A DNA stretch of 21,942 bases from Pelargonium nanum (lineage: Eukaryota; Streptophyta; Magnoliopsida; Geraniales; Geraniaceae), in contig JAYMTF010001673.1 in the NCBI GenBank assembly GCA_036897485.1, positions 1 through 21,942 on the forward strand. The letters run 5' to 3'. Positions 9,201 through 17,121 of this stretch are shown in pieces. Each line of letters starts with the position of its first letter. Position 1 is the first letter of the stretch. The notes beneath the pieces are model-generated. The model did no database searches and was not told where the DNA came from. It saw only the letters and a list, made by a program, of their open reading frames with translations. The position numbers were made by a program, and so were the translations under genes.

Positions 9201-11460
9201 TTCGTATGGTTCCACAATTTCTACATCATCACACCATTATCCCTTGAAGTGCATCCAAAGTGATTATAAACTAAGGGTTAATAGCCAAAAACATTGTACA
9301 TTAACCTCCACTTACCCATTGTGTGAGGTTAGTGATCATTATTCGGATAATGCATATGTACGAATTGACATTTGTCCATTAACACTTCTTGTTGAAGTCC
9401 ATTCAATGCTTTTACCTATTCCGATTGTTTATTCTTAGCTACTAGCTATCACCAGATCACCTAGCTATTATGTCCCCAAATCACTTTGCTTTTATTCATT
9501 TTTATTTTTATTTGATTATTATCAATATTGAAGTAAAAATATATTATTTATAAAGAAATCAAATATAAGTTTTAAGAATATGGACGGAATGCTATGGTTA
9601 ATTTTGTGGAATGAAAGCAACTATATTGTACTAAAAATGAGAAGAATATTGACGGAGTATTGAGGATTGAATTTTTTTTCTTAACATTAGACTATAAGAG
9701 TTTTTTTAGATGAAAAAGTTAGTGGGTTCATGCTATTAACCTTTTAGAGGTTTATCCATTGTGGGTATAATCATTCTAATGTGATGATGTGTTAATTATG
9801 AGTCTATGCCATTAACCTGTTAAAGGTTAATCTATTATGGATGCTCTTATTCTACTATGTTTGTCTCCACTATGGATAAGACACTCAAAAGTTGATATAG
9901 TGGGCACACAATCACATACAATGCTTTAAAAACAATAAAATGCATAAAATTCATTACTATTAATCGGTTAATAACGATTGCACTCTCACGATGGGGTAAG
10001 GGCATCCACAATGATTTGAAGGTTAATAGGGTGAACCCACTGTGAACACATCATCCTCCTACCTTGATCATACTCCCCTCCACATTGGTTTGAGCTTTAG
10101 AAAGTTAATATGGTGAACCCACTATGTTTTATTAGGGCATCCACAATGGTGGATCAATAAGAGGTTGATAATATTAAAAGTTGTGCATTAACCCATCTTA
10201 TAATACTCATCCCATTGTGAGAGGTTAATATCTATTTACCATTTCATAGTTATTAACCTCTTAATAGTATTGGATGTTATGTTTTGTATTGTAATTTTAA
10301 AGTGATGTGTGTGACAGTGTGAGTCTATTCTACAAACCTTTTAGAGTTAATCTATCGTGGAGATGAACATTAATAGATATTGGGTTAATGGAATGATGAT
10401 GTGGTTATTGTGGGCCAAATCTATTAACCTTTTATAGGTCAAACCATAGTACCATACAAATAGAAGAAATTGACATGTGACTATCAAGTAAAATGCTATT
10501 AACAAGGTAATGCACAAATACCAATGGTATTAATCTCTACTAGAACCATTGTGGATACCCTAAGGATAATTGGATAAGTTTTATGCACGACTTTTGATGC
10601 TATTAATCTCTTATGGTGGGTTTATAAAAGGCTAATGACATTAAAAGTTGTGCATTAACCTCGTTCCATTGTGAGAGTGTAATAGCTGTTAACCGGTAAG
10701 TGACATTAAAGATCGTTCATTTTATGATATGTTTTTTTATAGTTATGCAAGCGAGTGGGCTCATGCTATTATCCTATTAAAGGTTAATCCATTGTAGGGA
10801 TGAGTATGATAGGCGAGGGGTTAATAGAGTGATGATGTGGTTATTGTGGGTCCATGCTATCAATTCCTTAGAGGTTAATCCATTGTGAATGTCATTTGCT
10901 GCTGCACTTTTCCCGACTCATAATCTTCAGGTGCTAGTTTATCTGAGCCATTGACATCTTTACCTTGGGGATTGCAGGAGGAAAAAGTTGATAGCTCCCT
11001 GGAATTTCTCATCCTGGCAAGCGATGGACTGTGGGATGTTGTCACAAATGAGGTTTGAGTTTCGTCCTCAAAACATGTAAAGAAAAAGCGTATTTTTTCA
11101 GTTTCTTATTAGATCTGGCTTACAAACACTTGGTCGGGCAAGTGGTTGATTTCACTTGGTCCCTCGAGGTCTCAGGTTCGAGTCTCGGTGTTTGTACGCT
11201 TGCTGATGAAAAAAGTGTTTTACCTACATTGGATTGATGAAGCAAGTAATTCTAAAATAATAGATTTGTGTGATGGTTTGCTTTGTTAGGAGGCTGTTGA
11301 AATGACGAAACCGATAAAGGACCCAGAGCAGGCGGCTCGGAAGCTTATGACGGAGGCATATCAGAGAGGCAGTGCGGACAACATTACATGTGTTGTCGTA
11401 CGTTTCATGACCAACCAAGGAGGCGGTTCCTCGGTTAGCACCTCTGTTTCTGCTTCTTAA
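3284..11460 (+). CDS. WIN2: Type 2C protein phosphatase (PP2C), WIN2-like, 296 aa, eight coding exons
   Basis: Serine/threonine phosphatase of the PPM family that uses two divalent metal ions to hydrolyse phosphoproteins. Coding exons: 3284-3363, 5759-5886, 6424-6522, 6638-6796, 8257-8343, 8431-8522, 10978-11052, 11290-11460 (stop TAA). They total 891 nt in one frame, and all introns are GT-AG. Motifs: MED at 46-48 in '[10 protein letters not shown]', DGHGG at 69-73, RDAGSTAS at 122-129, VGDSR at 143-147, [15 protein letters not shown] at 187-201, ASDGLWD at 229-235, GSADN at 267-271. Metal ligands D48, D69, D231 and D270 are intact. The start was chosen because '[18 protein letters not shown]' matches the conserved N-terminus of this plant group. 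From memory the best Arabidopsis match is WIN2 (At4g31750, a PP2C reported to interact with the Pseudomonas effector HopW1), but close paralogs exist. The C-terminus is about 15 aa shorter than I recall for WIN2. The gene is stretched by introns of about 2.4 kb (1 and 6) and 1.5 kb (4) carrying transposons. Transcription converges with ARL1. Confidence 0.93.
4837..5139. mobile_element. Candidate small inverted-repeat element (MITE-like) in PP2C intron 1
   Basis: The left end near 4841-4862 (GGGGAGGGAATGGAAGGGAT) and the reverse complement of the right end near 5112-5134 (GGGGCTGGAATAGAAGGGAA) match as imperfect terminal inverted repeats about 300 bp apart. Inside are three copies of a GGGAGTTT motif near 4920-4988 separated by long T runs. 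I could not see a clear target-site duplication, so the class is unresolved. Confidence 0.35.
5640..5758 (+). CDS. Possible alternative first coding segment of PP2C encoding a membrane anchor (start at 5655)
   Basis: An ATG at 5655 opens 34 codons that run without a stop, in frame, straight into PP2C exon 2. They begin with basic MSRRK and continue with a hydrophobic helix of about 22 residues (positions 11-32, '[20 protein letters not shown]'), then join '[13 protein letters not shown]'. A good splice acceptor, TATACTTTCAG, ends at 5639, so an upstream non-coding exon could be joined at 5640. Exon 1 (ending 3363) joined here would be out of frame and hit an early stop, so this form would need a non-coding first exon or an intronic promoter. 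If used, the phosphatase would be an N-terminally anchored membrane protein with its catalytic domain likely in the cytosol. Alternatively this is just a T-rich intron end that is open by chance. Confidence 0.4.
7480..7660 (-). mobile_element. tRNA-derived SINE-like element in PP2C intron 4 (minus strand)
   Basis: Read on the minus strand, an A-box-like segment (TTGGGCCAAGCGGTTG, plus-strand 7639-7654) is followed about 30 bases later by a B box (GGTTCGAGCCT, plus-strand 7600-7610). This is the spacing of an RNA polymerase III internal promoter. It does not fold as a real tRNA and lacks an anticodon-arm/acceptor arrangement, so SINE is the better call. The head end is near 7660; the tail end is uncertain and may be near 7480-7500. 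It shares TCTCAGGTTCGAG with the element in intron 7. Confidence 0.55.
7670..7735 (+). repeat. 25-bp tandem repeat, 2.6 copies
   Basis: Unit 1 at 7670-7694 and unit 2 at 7695-7719 follow the pattern AATCAAATC..TGATTT.CT.CAT with a few differences. A partial third unit (AATTAAATCCCATAAT) lies at 7720-7735. It adjoins the head of the SINE-like element in PP2C intron 4. Confidence 0.7.
8749..8864 (-). repeat. TRIM 3' LTR (116 bp)
   Basis: On the - strand it begins TGTTGGGTATACCACACC and ends CCTCAACA, next to the polypurine tract. It shares ends and overall layout with the partner at 8954-9061 but is diverged internally. Confidence 0.7.
8954..9061 (-). repeat. TRIM 5' LTR (108 bp)
   Basis: On the - strand it begins TGTTGGGTTACCCCATATCG and ends GCACTCAACA, directly before the tRNA-Met-type primer site. 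Confidence 0.7.
9062..9699 (+). other. PP2C intron 6, stretch without recognised features
   Basis: Non-coding intronic sequence between the TRIM and the inverted-repeat element nest. Two overlapping open frames of fewer than 100 codons here show no family resemblance and lie inside a well-supported intron. Sequence from about 9060 to 9440 is less AT-rich than the rest and may be an older repeat I cannot name. Confidence 0.5.
9700..10030. mobile_element. Fragments of the same inverted-repeat element family (GGGCATCCACAATGG termini)
   Basis: This part holds several terminus-like pieces related to the complete element next door. They are TTAATCTATTATGGATGCTC near 9827-9846, TTTATCCATTGTGGG near 9750-9764, and a left-type end TAAGGGCATCCACAATG at 9997-10013. 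The segment 9957-9996 (TTAATCGGTTAATAACG...CTCTCACGATGG) is the reverse complement of a block near 10664-10700. At least one copy is therefore inverted and the region is nested or rearranged. Confidence 0.5.
10132..10563. mobile_element. Non-autonomous DNA transposon (MITE) with 19-bp terminal inverted repeats, PP2C intron 6
   Basis: The left end TTAGGGCATCCACAATGGT (10132-10150) and the reverse complement of the right end (10545-10563) match at 18 of 19 bases. The 432-bp element has no coding capacity. The outermost TTA/TAA could be part of the inverted repeat or a remnant of a three-base PIF/Harbinger-type target site, so I leave the superfamily open. Internal landmarks are ATTAAAAGTTGTGCATTAACC (10173-10193) and TGATGATGTGGTTATTGTGG near 10393, both shared with the next copy. 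Confidence 0.7.
10600..10890. mobile_element. Second, shorter copy of the same MITE family
   Basis: It contains a 21-base block (10640-10660) identical to 10173-10193, and TGATGATGTGGTTATTGTGG near 10832, in the same order and orientation as the complete copy. Its right end GGTTAATCCATTGTGAATG near 10875-10893 is a decayed terminus; the left terminus is not clear. It lies about 90 bp before PP2C exon 7. Confidence 0.6.
11115..11240 (+). mobile_element. tRNA-derived SINE-like fragment in PP2C intron 7 (plus strand)
   Basis: An A-box-like TCGGGCAAGTGGTTGAT (11134-11150) is followed about 25 bases later by the B box GGTTCGAGTCT (11175-11185), then by an A-rich run near 11208-11215. It shares TCTCAGGTTCGAG and the ..GCAAGTGGTTGAT core with the intron 4 element but is inserted in the opposite orientation. 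Intron 7 (11053-11289) consists largely of it. Confidence 0.55.
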
Positions 11461-11760
11461 GCATCGTATCCTAGATTTTATTGAAGTTTTACTTCTCGTA
11501 CACTGGATGGAGAATAAAGTGCAGTGGTTCGTATCCTAGTTAGTCATAGGAAAACCCGACTCTGTATGGATAGAAACATAAACTTGTGAGGCTGCAAAAT
11601 GTGTATCAAAATATAAATATGACCAGCCCTTAGATTAGAATTGTAGCTGAGTTTAGCTAGAGAATATATGTGTATGCATGAATCTGTAACTGTAAAGACT
11701 GATTTTAAATTCCCATTTCATATGTTGTAAATCTGGTTTCACTTTTCTAGCTCTTGCAGA
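11461..11760 (+). other. PP2C 3' UTR with AATAAA polyadenylation signal
   Basis: Non-coding sequence follows the TAA stop. A canonical AATAAA lies at 11513-11518, and further A/T-rich sites lie between 11610 and 11740. The end of the transcript cannot be fixed; plants often use several sites. Confidence 0.6.
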
Positions 11761-11918
11761 GAGTTCATTGATCTCTTGCTGTAATACACTTCCAAGGAAA
11801 TTTGGAAATCAAGTTTTCAATGATGTTTTGTTGAGAATCACTTGGCAGCTAGACTTAGATTCTGCTGTACATGAACATGCAAAAATTGTAAAATTATCAG
11901 ATGCCTATTGGAGACTTA

Positions 11919-12312
11919 GGCCTTGTTTGGTAACACTTCTTGACCTCCAAAAGCTCTTACACATCAAATGAAATAGTGCCACATAAGCAAATGACAAAGG
12001 CATAAGTTAGACACATTATTTGTTTTCACGTAGCTTTTGGATGACTTGTGTCACGATGATGAAGTTGCAAGAAGCTAATTGTTTTTGCTTTGACATGAGA
12101 AGTAGAGAGAGGATTATCCATATTCCAACTATGTCATTACTTGATGAGTTATAGTGAATTTTTTTATTTTTATAATCATGTACATTTTAGTCATTTCAAA
12201 AAATTAATTTTCTTTTAAAAGCACTTCTCTTTGCTTTTGTTAGCAAACAATCATAGCTTTTAGAAGTTGTTTGAAGCCACTTCTATCTTCTTAAAAGTGT
12301 TACCAAACAAGC
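11919..12312. mobile_element. Non-autonomous DNA transposon (MITE-like) between PP2C and the copia element
   Basis: The left end GGCCTTGTTTGGTAACACTT (11919-11938) and the reverse complement of the right end (about 12292-12312, GCTTGTTTGGTAACACTTTT) form terminal inverted repeats about 20 bases long. Identical ACTTA pentamers lie immediately outside both ends (11914-11918 and 12313-12317), consistent with a target-site duplication. It has no coding capacity. The CTTGTTTGG-type termini recall hAT-like plant MITEs, but the duplication seen is 5 bp rather than 8 bp, so the class is not settled. Confidence 0.65.
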
Positions 12313-12317
12313 ACTTA

Positions 12318-12690
12318 TAATGATAGCTGAAGCCGGGCAATTTGTTTCACGTTCTACTATTTACTTGGGAAATTTATTAGAAGTGTGGATTAGCATTTTT
12401 TTGTTTTGGTGGGCAATGAGATTGGTAATGAGATTTTCATTCATGGTACTTGGATTAGTACTCAATTCGATTTTCGTTCCTTTGTCCATATGCAATTTGA
12501 TTTCCACCAAAAGTGAATGAAATGAGATTCTCATTCTCATTTTTTTAGTTTATTATATCGACTACTTAAACTTCAAAAATATGTAACTTTGTTTGGATGT
12601 TGATTGAGATAATTTTATTTATTTATTTTTTTTGGTAGGAACATTTATGAGTTTAATTTTTTTTTCTTTTCAAATAATGCATATTATATT
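12318..12690. other. Intergenic AT-rich stretch, nothing recognised
   Basis: It contains repeated ATGAGATT.TCATTC-like words (about 12416-12540), suggesting another small decayed inverted repeat, and T-rich runs. No supported gene, and no boundary clear enough to call an element. Confidence 0.4.
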
Positions 12691-12839
12691 ATTAAATTAT
12701 GAAATAATAGAAAGATTAAAATTCATAAATTTTTGCTTAAATGTCAAAATGAAGTGTTTTTCTGCGCCAACTAAATGCAGGACTTTTTGAAAAGTTCTAA
12801 GACATAAATAACCTTTAAAATATATATTAAATAAATAGT

Positions 12840-12998
12840 AAAAGGTATGCGGTACAGATGTGTCCCGTATTTGTAACCCTTCAATTTGTATATAAATAGA
12901 AGTTGAATCATTTGTCAAGTTTATCCCAAAACATTTCCATCAATCAAACATAACAAGAATTCCTTTGATAAAAACTCTTTTGTCACAAAAGACTAACA
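12840..12998 (+). repeat. Left LTR of the copia element (well-aligned part)
   Basis: It matches the 3' half of the right LTR and contains a TATA box in TATATAAATAG at about 12888-12898. It ends GACTAACA two bases before the primer site. If it is full length it would start near 12690, but the first half has diverged too far to place. Confidence 0.7.
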
Positions 12999-13037
12999 CT
13001 TGGTATTAGAGCTCCGGTTCTCATAATCAAGAAAATC

Positions 13038-16000
13038 ATGGCAAATGTTAATTCATCAAATCACATGGTTCCTAAATTTGGTTTGTAAAATTGAAATTTA
13101 TCTTTCAATCTCTCAACCAATGGGAGTTTGTAGAGAAGGAATATAAAGTACCCCCAACAAATGCAAATATCTCTGAGAAAAGATGAAAAGAAAATGGATC
13201 AATTAAGGAAAGAAGATGCAAGCACTTTTTCATTGATTGAAAGAGTCGTCACTAAAGCAATTTTCCTGAGAATCACGAGAGCCGACTTTGTAAAGGTAGC
13301 ATAATTTTTTTGACAAAGTGAGTATCAAGGAGATGCAGAGCTATTAATTTGTCTCCCTGAAAAGTTCGATCATATAGTTTTTGTTATCTTAGAAACAAGA
13401 ATCTTGCTCTCCCCAGTGCTCAAGAGCTAATGACTTCACTAAAATCATTGGAGCAAAAACTATTTAAACACCCTGAAAAATCAATAGAGGGTGTTTTTCA
13501 ATCCAAATTTAACTTTAGTAACTAAAGCCAATATGAAAATAAAACTTCAAATAAATTTCGAGGGGGCGGAAACTCAAGTGGTAAAGGAAGAAACTCAGGA
13601 GGAAGAGGAAGAACAAATTTTTCTTTATATTGAACTATTTGCAATCGATACAGTATTCATGTAGAAAAAAAAATTGTTGGTTCAATGGCAAATCAAAGTG
13701 AAACAAATGTATTCATTTTGATCACATCGCCAAAGACTGCAGATCACAAAATCTACAACAAGCAAATTAGACATCTCATAGTGACGAGACATGGAACATT
13801 CTATGCATGTCACACACCACCATAGTCAGCATTGGATGCGAGAAATGGCTACTCAACATTGGATGCAACAATCACGTGTCACCAATAAAAGAGATTTTTT
13901 CCAAAGTCGCTAGAAACATCACTACTCCAGTTCAACTTGGAATTCGAGAAATAGTAGAATCAAAATCTGTCTACTTTGGCTTAACTGTTGGAGAATGGAT
14001 ACAAACTTGAAATTGACAATAATATTTGTACAATTTATGATAAGATAGATAAGTCTCAAGTGTTTACTATGATTGAGATGGTAAACATGTGTTTCTCACT
14101 CAACATCAAAATGCTCCAGTACATCTGTACTACAATGACAACGAATGAGTAAGTTTCAACACTATGGAATCGAAGACTCGGTTATGTTAATTACTGAAGT
14201 CTCAAAAGTCCTGAAAATGGTGCATGAGCTATTATACATTGAATAAAAGAAAGACATATGTGAAAAATGTGCATTTGAGAAGCAACACTATCAATCATTT
14301 ACCAAAGGAGTCTTGTGGAGAGCAAAAGGATAATTGGGGTTAGTTCACACCGACGTGTGCAATCTGATGGACACTCCATCTCATGCTCAAATTAGGTATT
14401 TGTCCAATTTATCATTGATTTTACTTGTAAGACTTGGGCATATTTAATGAGACAGAAACAAGAAGTATTTGCAGTTTTCAACAAGTTCAAAAGTATCATC
14501 GAAAAACAAACTGGTTGTTTCATAAACCTTGAGAAGTGACAGAGGTAAAGAATATACTTCATGAAATTCTACAAATTTTGAAAAGATGGAGTAGAAAGGC
14601 AACTCATAGTTGGGTACACACCTCAACAAAATGGCGTATCGGAAAGGAAGAATCAAACAATCGTTGAGATGATAAAATCAATGTTACGTGAGAAGCGACT
14701 ACCAAAAAACTTTTGGGATAAAGCGGTACACACAACCATCTATCTCATCAACCGATGCCCAACAAAGATTGTTTGGAATAAGATCTAGTTTGAAGCATGG
14801 AGCGGTCGAAAATCATTAGCCAACCATCTTAAAATATTTTGAAGCATATGCTACACACAAGTTCCAAAAGTGAAGCGGTCTAAAATGTGTATTTTTGTAG
14901 GGATCAATGCATCGAGTAAAGGCTGTAAACTATTTAGTTTGAAGAAAAATGAAGTCATTGTCAGTCGAGATATTCAAGTCAAAGAAAGTGCTTCGTGGAA
15001 TTGGGAAGAAAATAAAAAAGAGGAGAAAGCTTTTCAAATAACCTTCAATTCTCCCACAACCATTTAAGAAGATTCAGAACCTTCAATAGCGAGACACAAT
15101 CCACCAAGTTCAAACTCAAATCACTCAAATTCCTCAACGCCTAGCTCAACTTCATGAAGATACAAGTCTTTGAATGACATTTATGCCACATGTAATTATT
15201 GTTCAATTGAACCAGAGAATTTTGAAGAAGCATTCAAAGAGAAAGTAAGGAGAAAAACAATGAATGAAGAAATTCAAGTGATCGAGAAAGAATCACACAT
15301 GGGAGCTTGTTGACAAGCCAAAAGACAAAGAAGTCATTGATGTCAAATGAATCTGTAAAGTAAAAAAAAACAATCCAAATGAGTCAATTCAACAAAATAA
15401 AGCAACCCTTGTTATGAAAGGCTACTCTCAACAAGCTGGAATATATTATGAAGAGACGTTCGCTCATGTTGCTTGCTTGGACACCATACAAGCTCTAATC
15501 GCACTAGCTGCCAGTAAAGGTTAAATATTCACCAACTTGACGTAGAGTCGGCATTTCTCAATGGAGAGTTGAAAGTAGTATATGGTGATCAACCGCAAGG
15601 CTTTATCATTAAGAAAAAGAAAACCATGTCGATAAACTTAAGAAAGCACTATATGGGTTGAAGCAAGCGCCCCGAAAATGGTATAACGAAATCGATAGCT
15701 ACTTCAACTCAAGTGGATTTGTAAAGAGAAAGAGTGAACCAACCTTACACGTCACGACAAAGATATACTAATTGTACACTCTATACAATGAGGGAGAATT
15801 GAAGAAAGAAAATAGCGGAAAAGATGCAGATGCTACAATATACAACTACATTATTGAAAATTTACTTTATATCACCGCGACAAGGTCGAATATCATGTTT
15901 ATTGCAAGCTTACTTTCAAGGTTTATGCATAGTCCAAGTCATATACGTCTCATTGTAGTGAAGCGTGTATTACAATACATTCAAGGAAATTAAATTAATT

Positions 16001-16495
16001 GTAACCTAAACAATAAGAAAAATAATACACTTAACCTAATTGGTGACAGTGATAGTGATTTTGCAGATTGCTTAGATGACATGAAGAATACATCTGGTTA
16101 TTGTTTTTCATTTGGAAACAGAGTATTTTCTTGATTATCGAAAAAACAACAAACAATTACTCAATCATCAGCTGTAGCAAAATATGTCTCAGCAGCACTA
16201 GTCACTTCACATACATTTTAGCTACGAAGAATTCTAACAGACTTTGGACACAAATAACAAGATGGAACTTCAATTTATTGCGACAATAAGTCGACTATTG
16301 CTATGGCAAAAATTCCCGTTTATCATATTTGCACTTGACACATCGCTCTCAAACATCATTTTATTAGAGATGCAATTAAAGAAGGCAAAATACAACTAGA
16401 CTTTTCTCGATCAGAAAATCAAGTCGCAGATTTATCAAAGCATTTCCAAGATACAAATTTCAACAATTACAAGACACACTTAGTGTCAACACATT
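13038..16495 (+). pseudogene. copia gag-pol pseudogene
   Basis: Many stops and frameshifts break the reading frame. Recognisable pieces: gag start 'MANVNSSNHMVPKF' at 13038; a gag zinc knuckle near 13668-13743 (C..C....H....C, 'CIHFDHIAKDC'); protease 'WLLNIGCNNHV' near 13845-13878, where the usual catalytic Asp of DSG is Asn; integrase 'VHTDVC' near 14343-14360 and 'GYTPQQNGVSERKNQT' near 14612-14659. Reverse transcriptase shows 'IHQLDVESAFLNGEL' near 15525 and 'ALYGLKQAPRKWY' near 15646. RNase H shows 'GDSDSDFADC' near 16042. The YVDD catalytic block, and about 75 residues around it, is missing between 15770 and 15785, indicating an internal deletion. The element cannot be autonomous. The lineage within copia was not determined. 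Confidence 0.85.
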
Positions 16496-16507
16496 AAGGG
16501 GGAAGAA

Positions 16508-16826
16508 TGTTAAGGTTAATGTGTTAATAAATTAAAATTAAACTATGTAATAATTAAAGGGTACATGAAATGACATGTACCTAGTCATAAAAGGGCATGT
16601 GTCTTTTAATTCTAAGAGTTATGATTTTTCACTAAAAAATAAATTGTAACCCTTCATATAAAGGGTGTGATGTAGAGTTCCCATAAATTGCAACCCTTCA
16701 ATTTGTATAAATAGGGGAGGAATTATTTGCCAAATCTATCCCAAAACATTTCCATCAATCGAATACATCAAGAATTTCTTTAATATAGTTTCTTTACTCT
16801 TCCGTCTCAAAAAGAGGCCACCAACA
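16508..16826 (+). repeat. Right LTR of the copia element (319 bp)
   Basis: It begins TGTTAAGG directly after the polypurine tract and ends CCACCAACA (TG...CA ends). It contains a TGTATAAATAGG TATA box near 16705-16716 and CCCTTCATATAAAGGG palindromic sequence near 16652-16667. Confidence 0.85.
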
Positions 16827-17121
16827 GGAAAAATCCCAATCCCTTGTGTTTTGTCCCCAACCCAACTAGTTCGAGTTTAGCTAGGTTTTTGAATACCTAT
16901 CAAAGCTATTGCAACCCATTCATTCATGTCTTTGCATTAAGCAATGCATATATAACATTAACATAATTTTTTTGAATAACAATCCAGTGAAGTTTCATTG
17001 ATATAATGTCCACCAGCCAAAACTACCTAGGAGAACAATGAAAATGAAGATGTCCCAAGCAAAGCATACCAGATATGGTGGAAAGCTTAGCCATGATTCT
17101 TCCCCCAACAAACGAGCCACT
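16827..17121 (-). other. 3' flank and probable 3' UTR of ARL1
   Basis: Non-coding sequence between the right LTR and the ARL1 stop codon. No canonical AATAAA is seen on the minus strand; AT-rich near-variants lie around 16945-17010. The ARL1 transcript probably ends here, within about 300 bp of the copia LTR. Confidence 0.45.

Larger units (their letters stand above)
12690..16826 (+). mobile_element. Decayed Ty1/copia LTR retrotransposon, about 4 kb
   Basis: Order visible on the + strand: left LTR (core 12840-12998), primer site TGGTATTAGAGC at 13001-13012 (initiator tRNA-Met type with one change), and a gag start at ATG 13038. Then come a zinc knuckle, protease, integrase, reverse transcriptase and RNase H remnants, a polypurine tract AAGGGGGAAGAA at 16496-16507, and a right LTR at 16508-16826. 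Integrase before reverse transcriptase fixes it as copia rather than gypsy. The two LTRs align well over their last 150-160 bases (TTGTAACCCTTCAATTTG..TATAAATAG, then CCCAAAACATTTCCATCAATC) and poorly before that, so the left boundary is approximate. It lies between two convergent genes. Confidence 0.9.

Noticed and set aside
8960-9438. Two overlapping plus-strand open frames of 92-95 codons
   Set aside because: They lie within PP2C intron 6, start inside a TRIM LTR, and look like chance frames in His/Ser-rich composition.
16652-16667. CCCTTCATATAAAGGG palindrome as a regulatory operator
   Set aside because: It lies within the copia LTR and is simply TATA-like, low-information sequence; no independent support.
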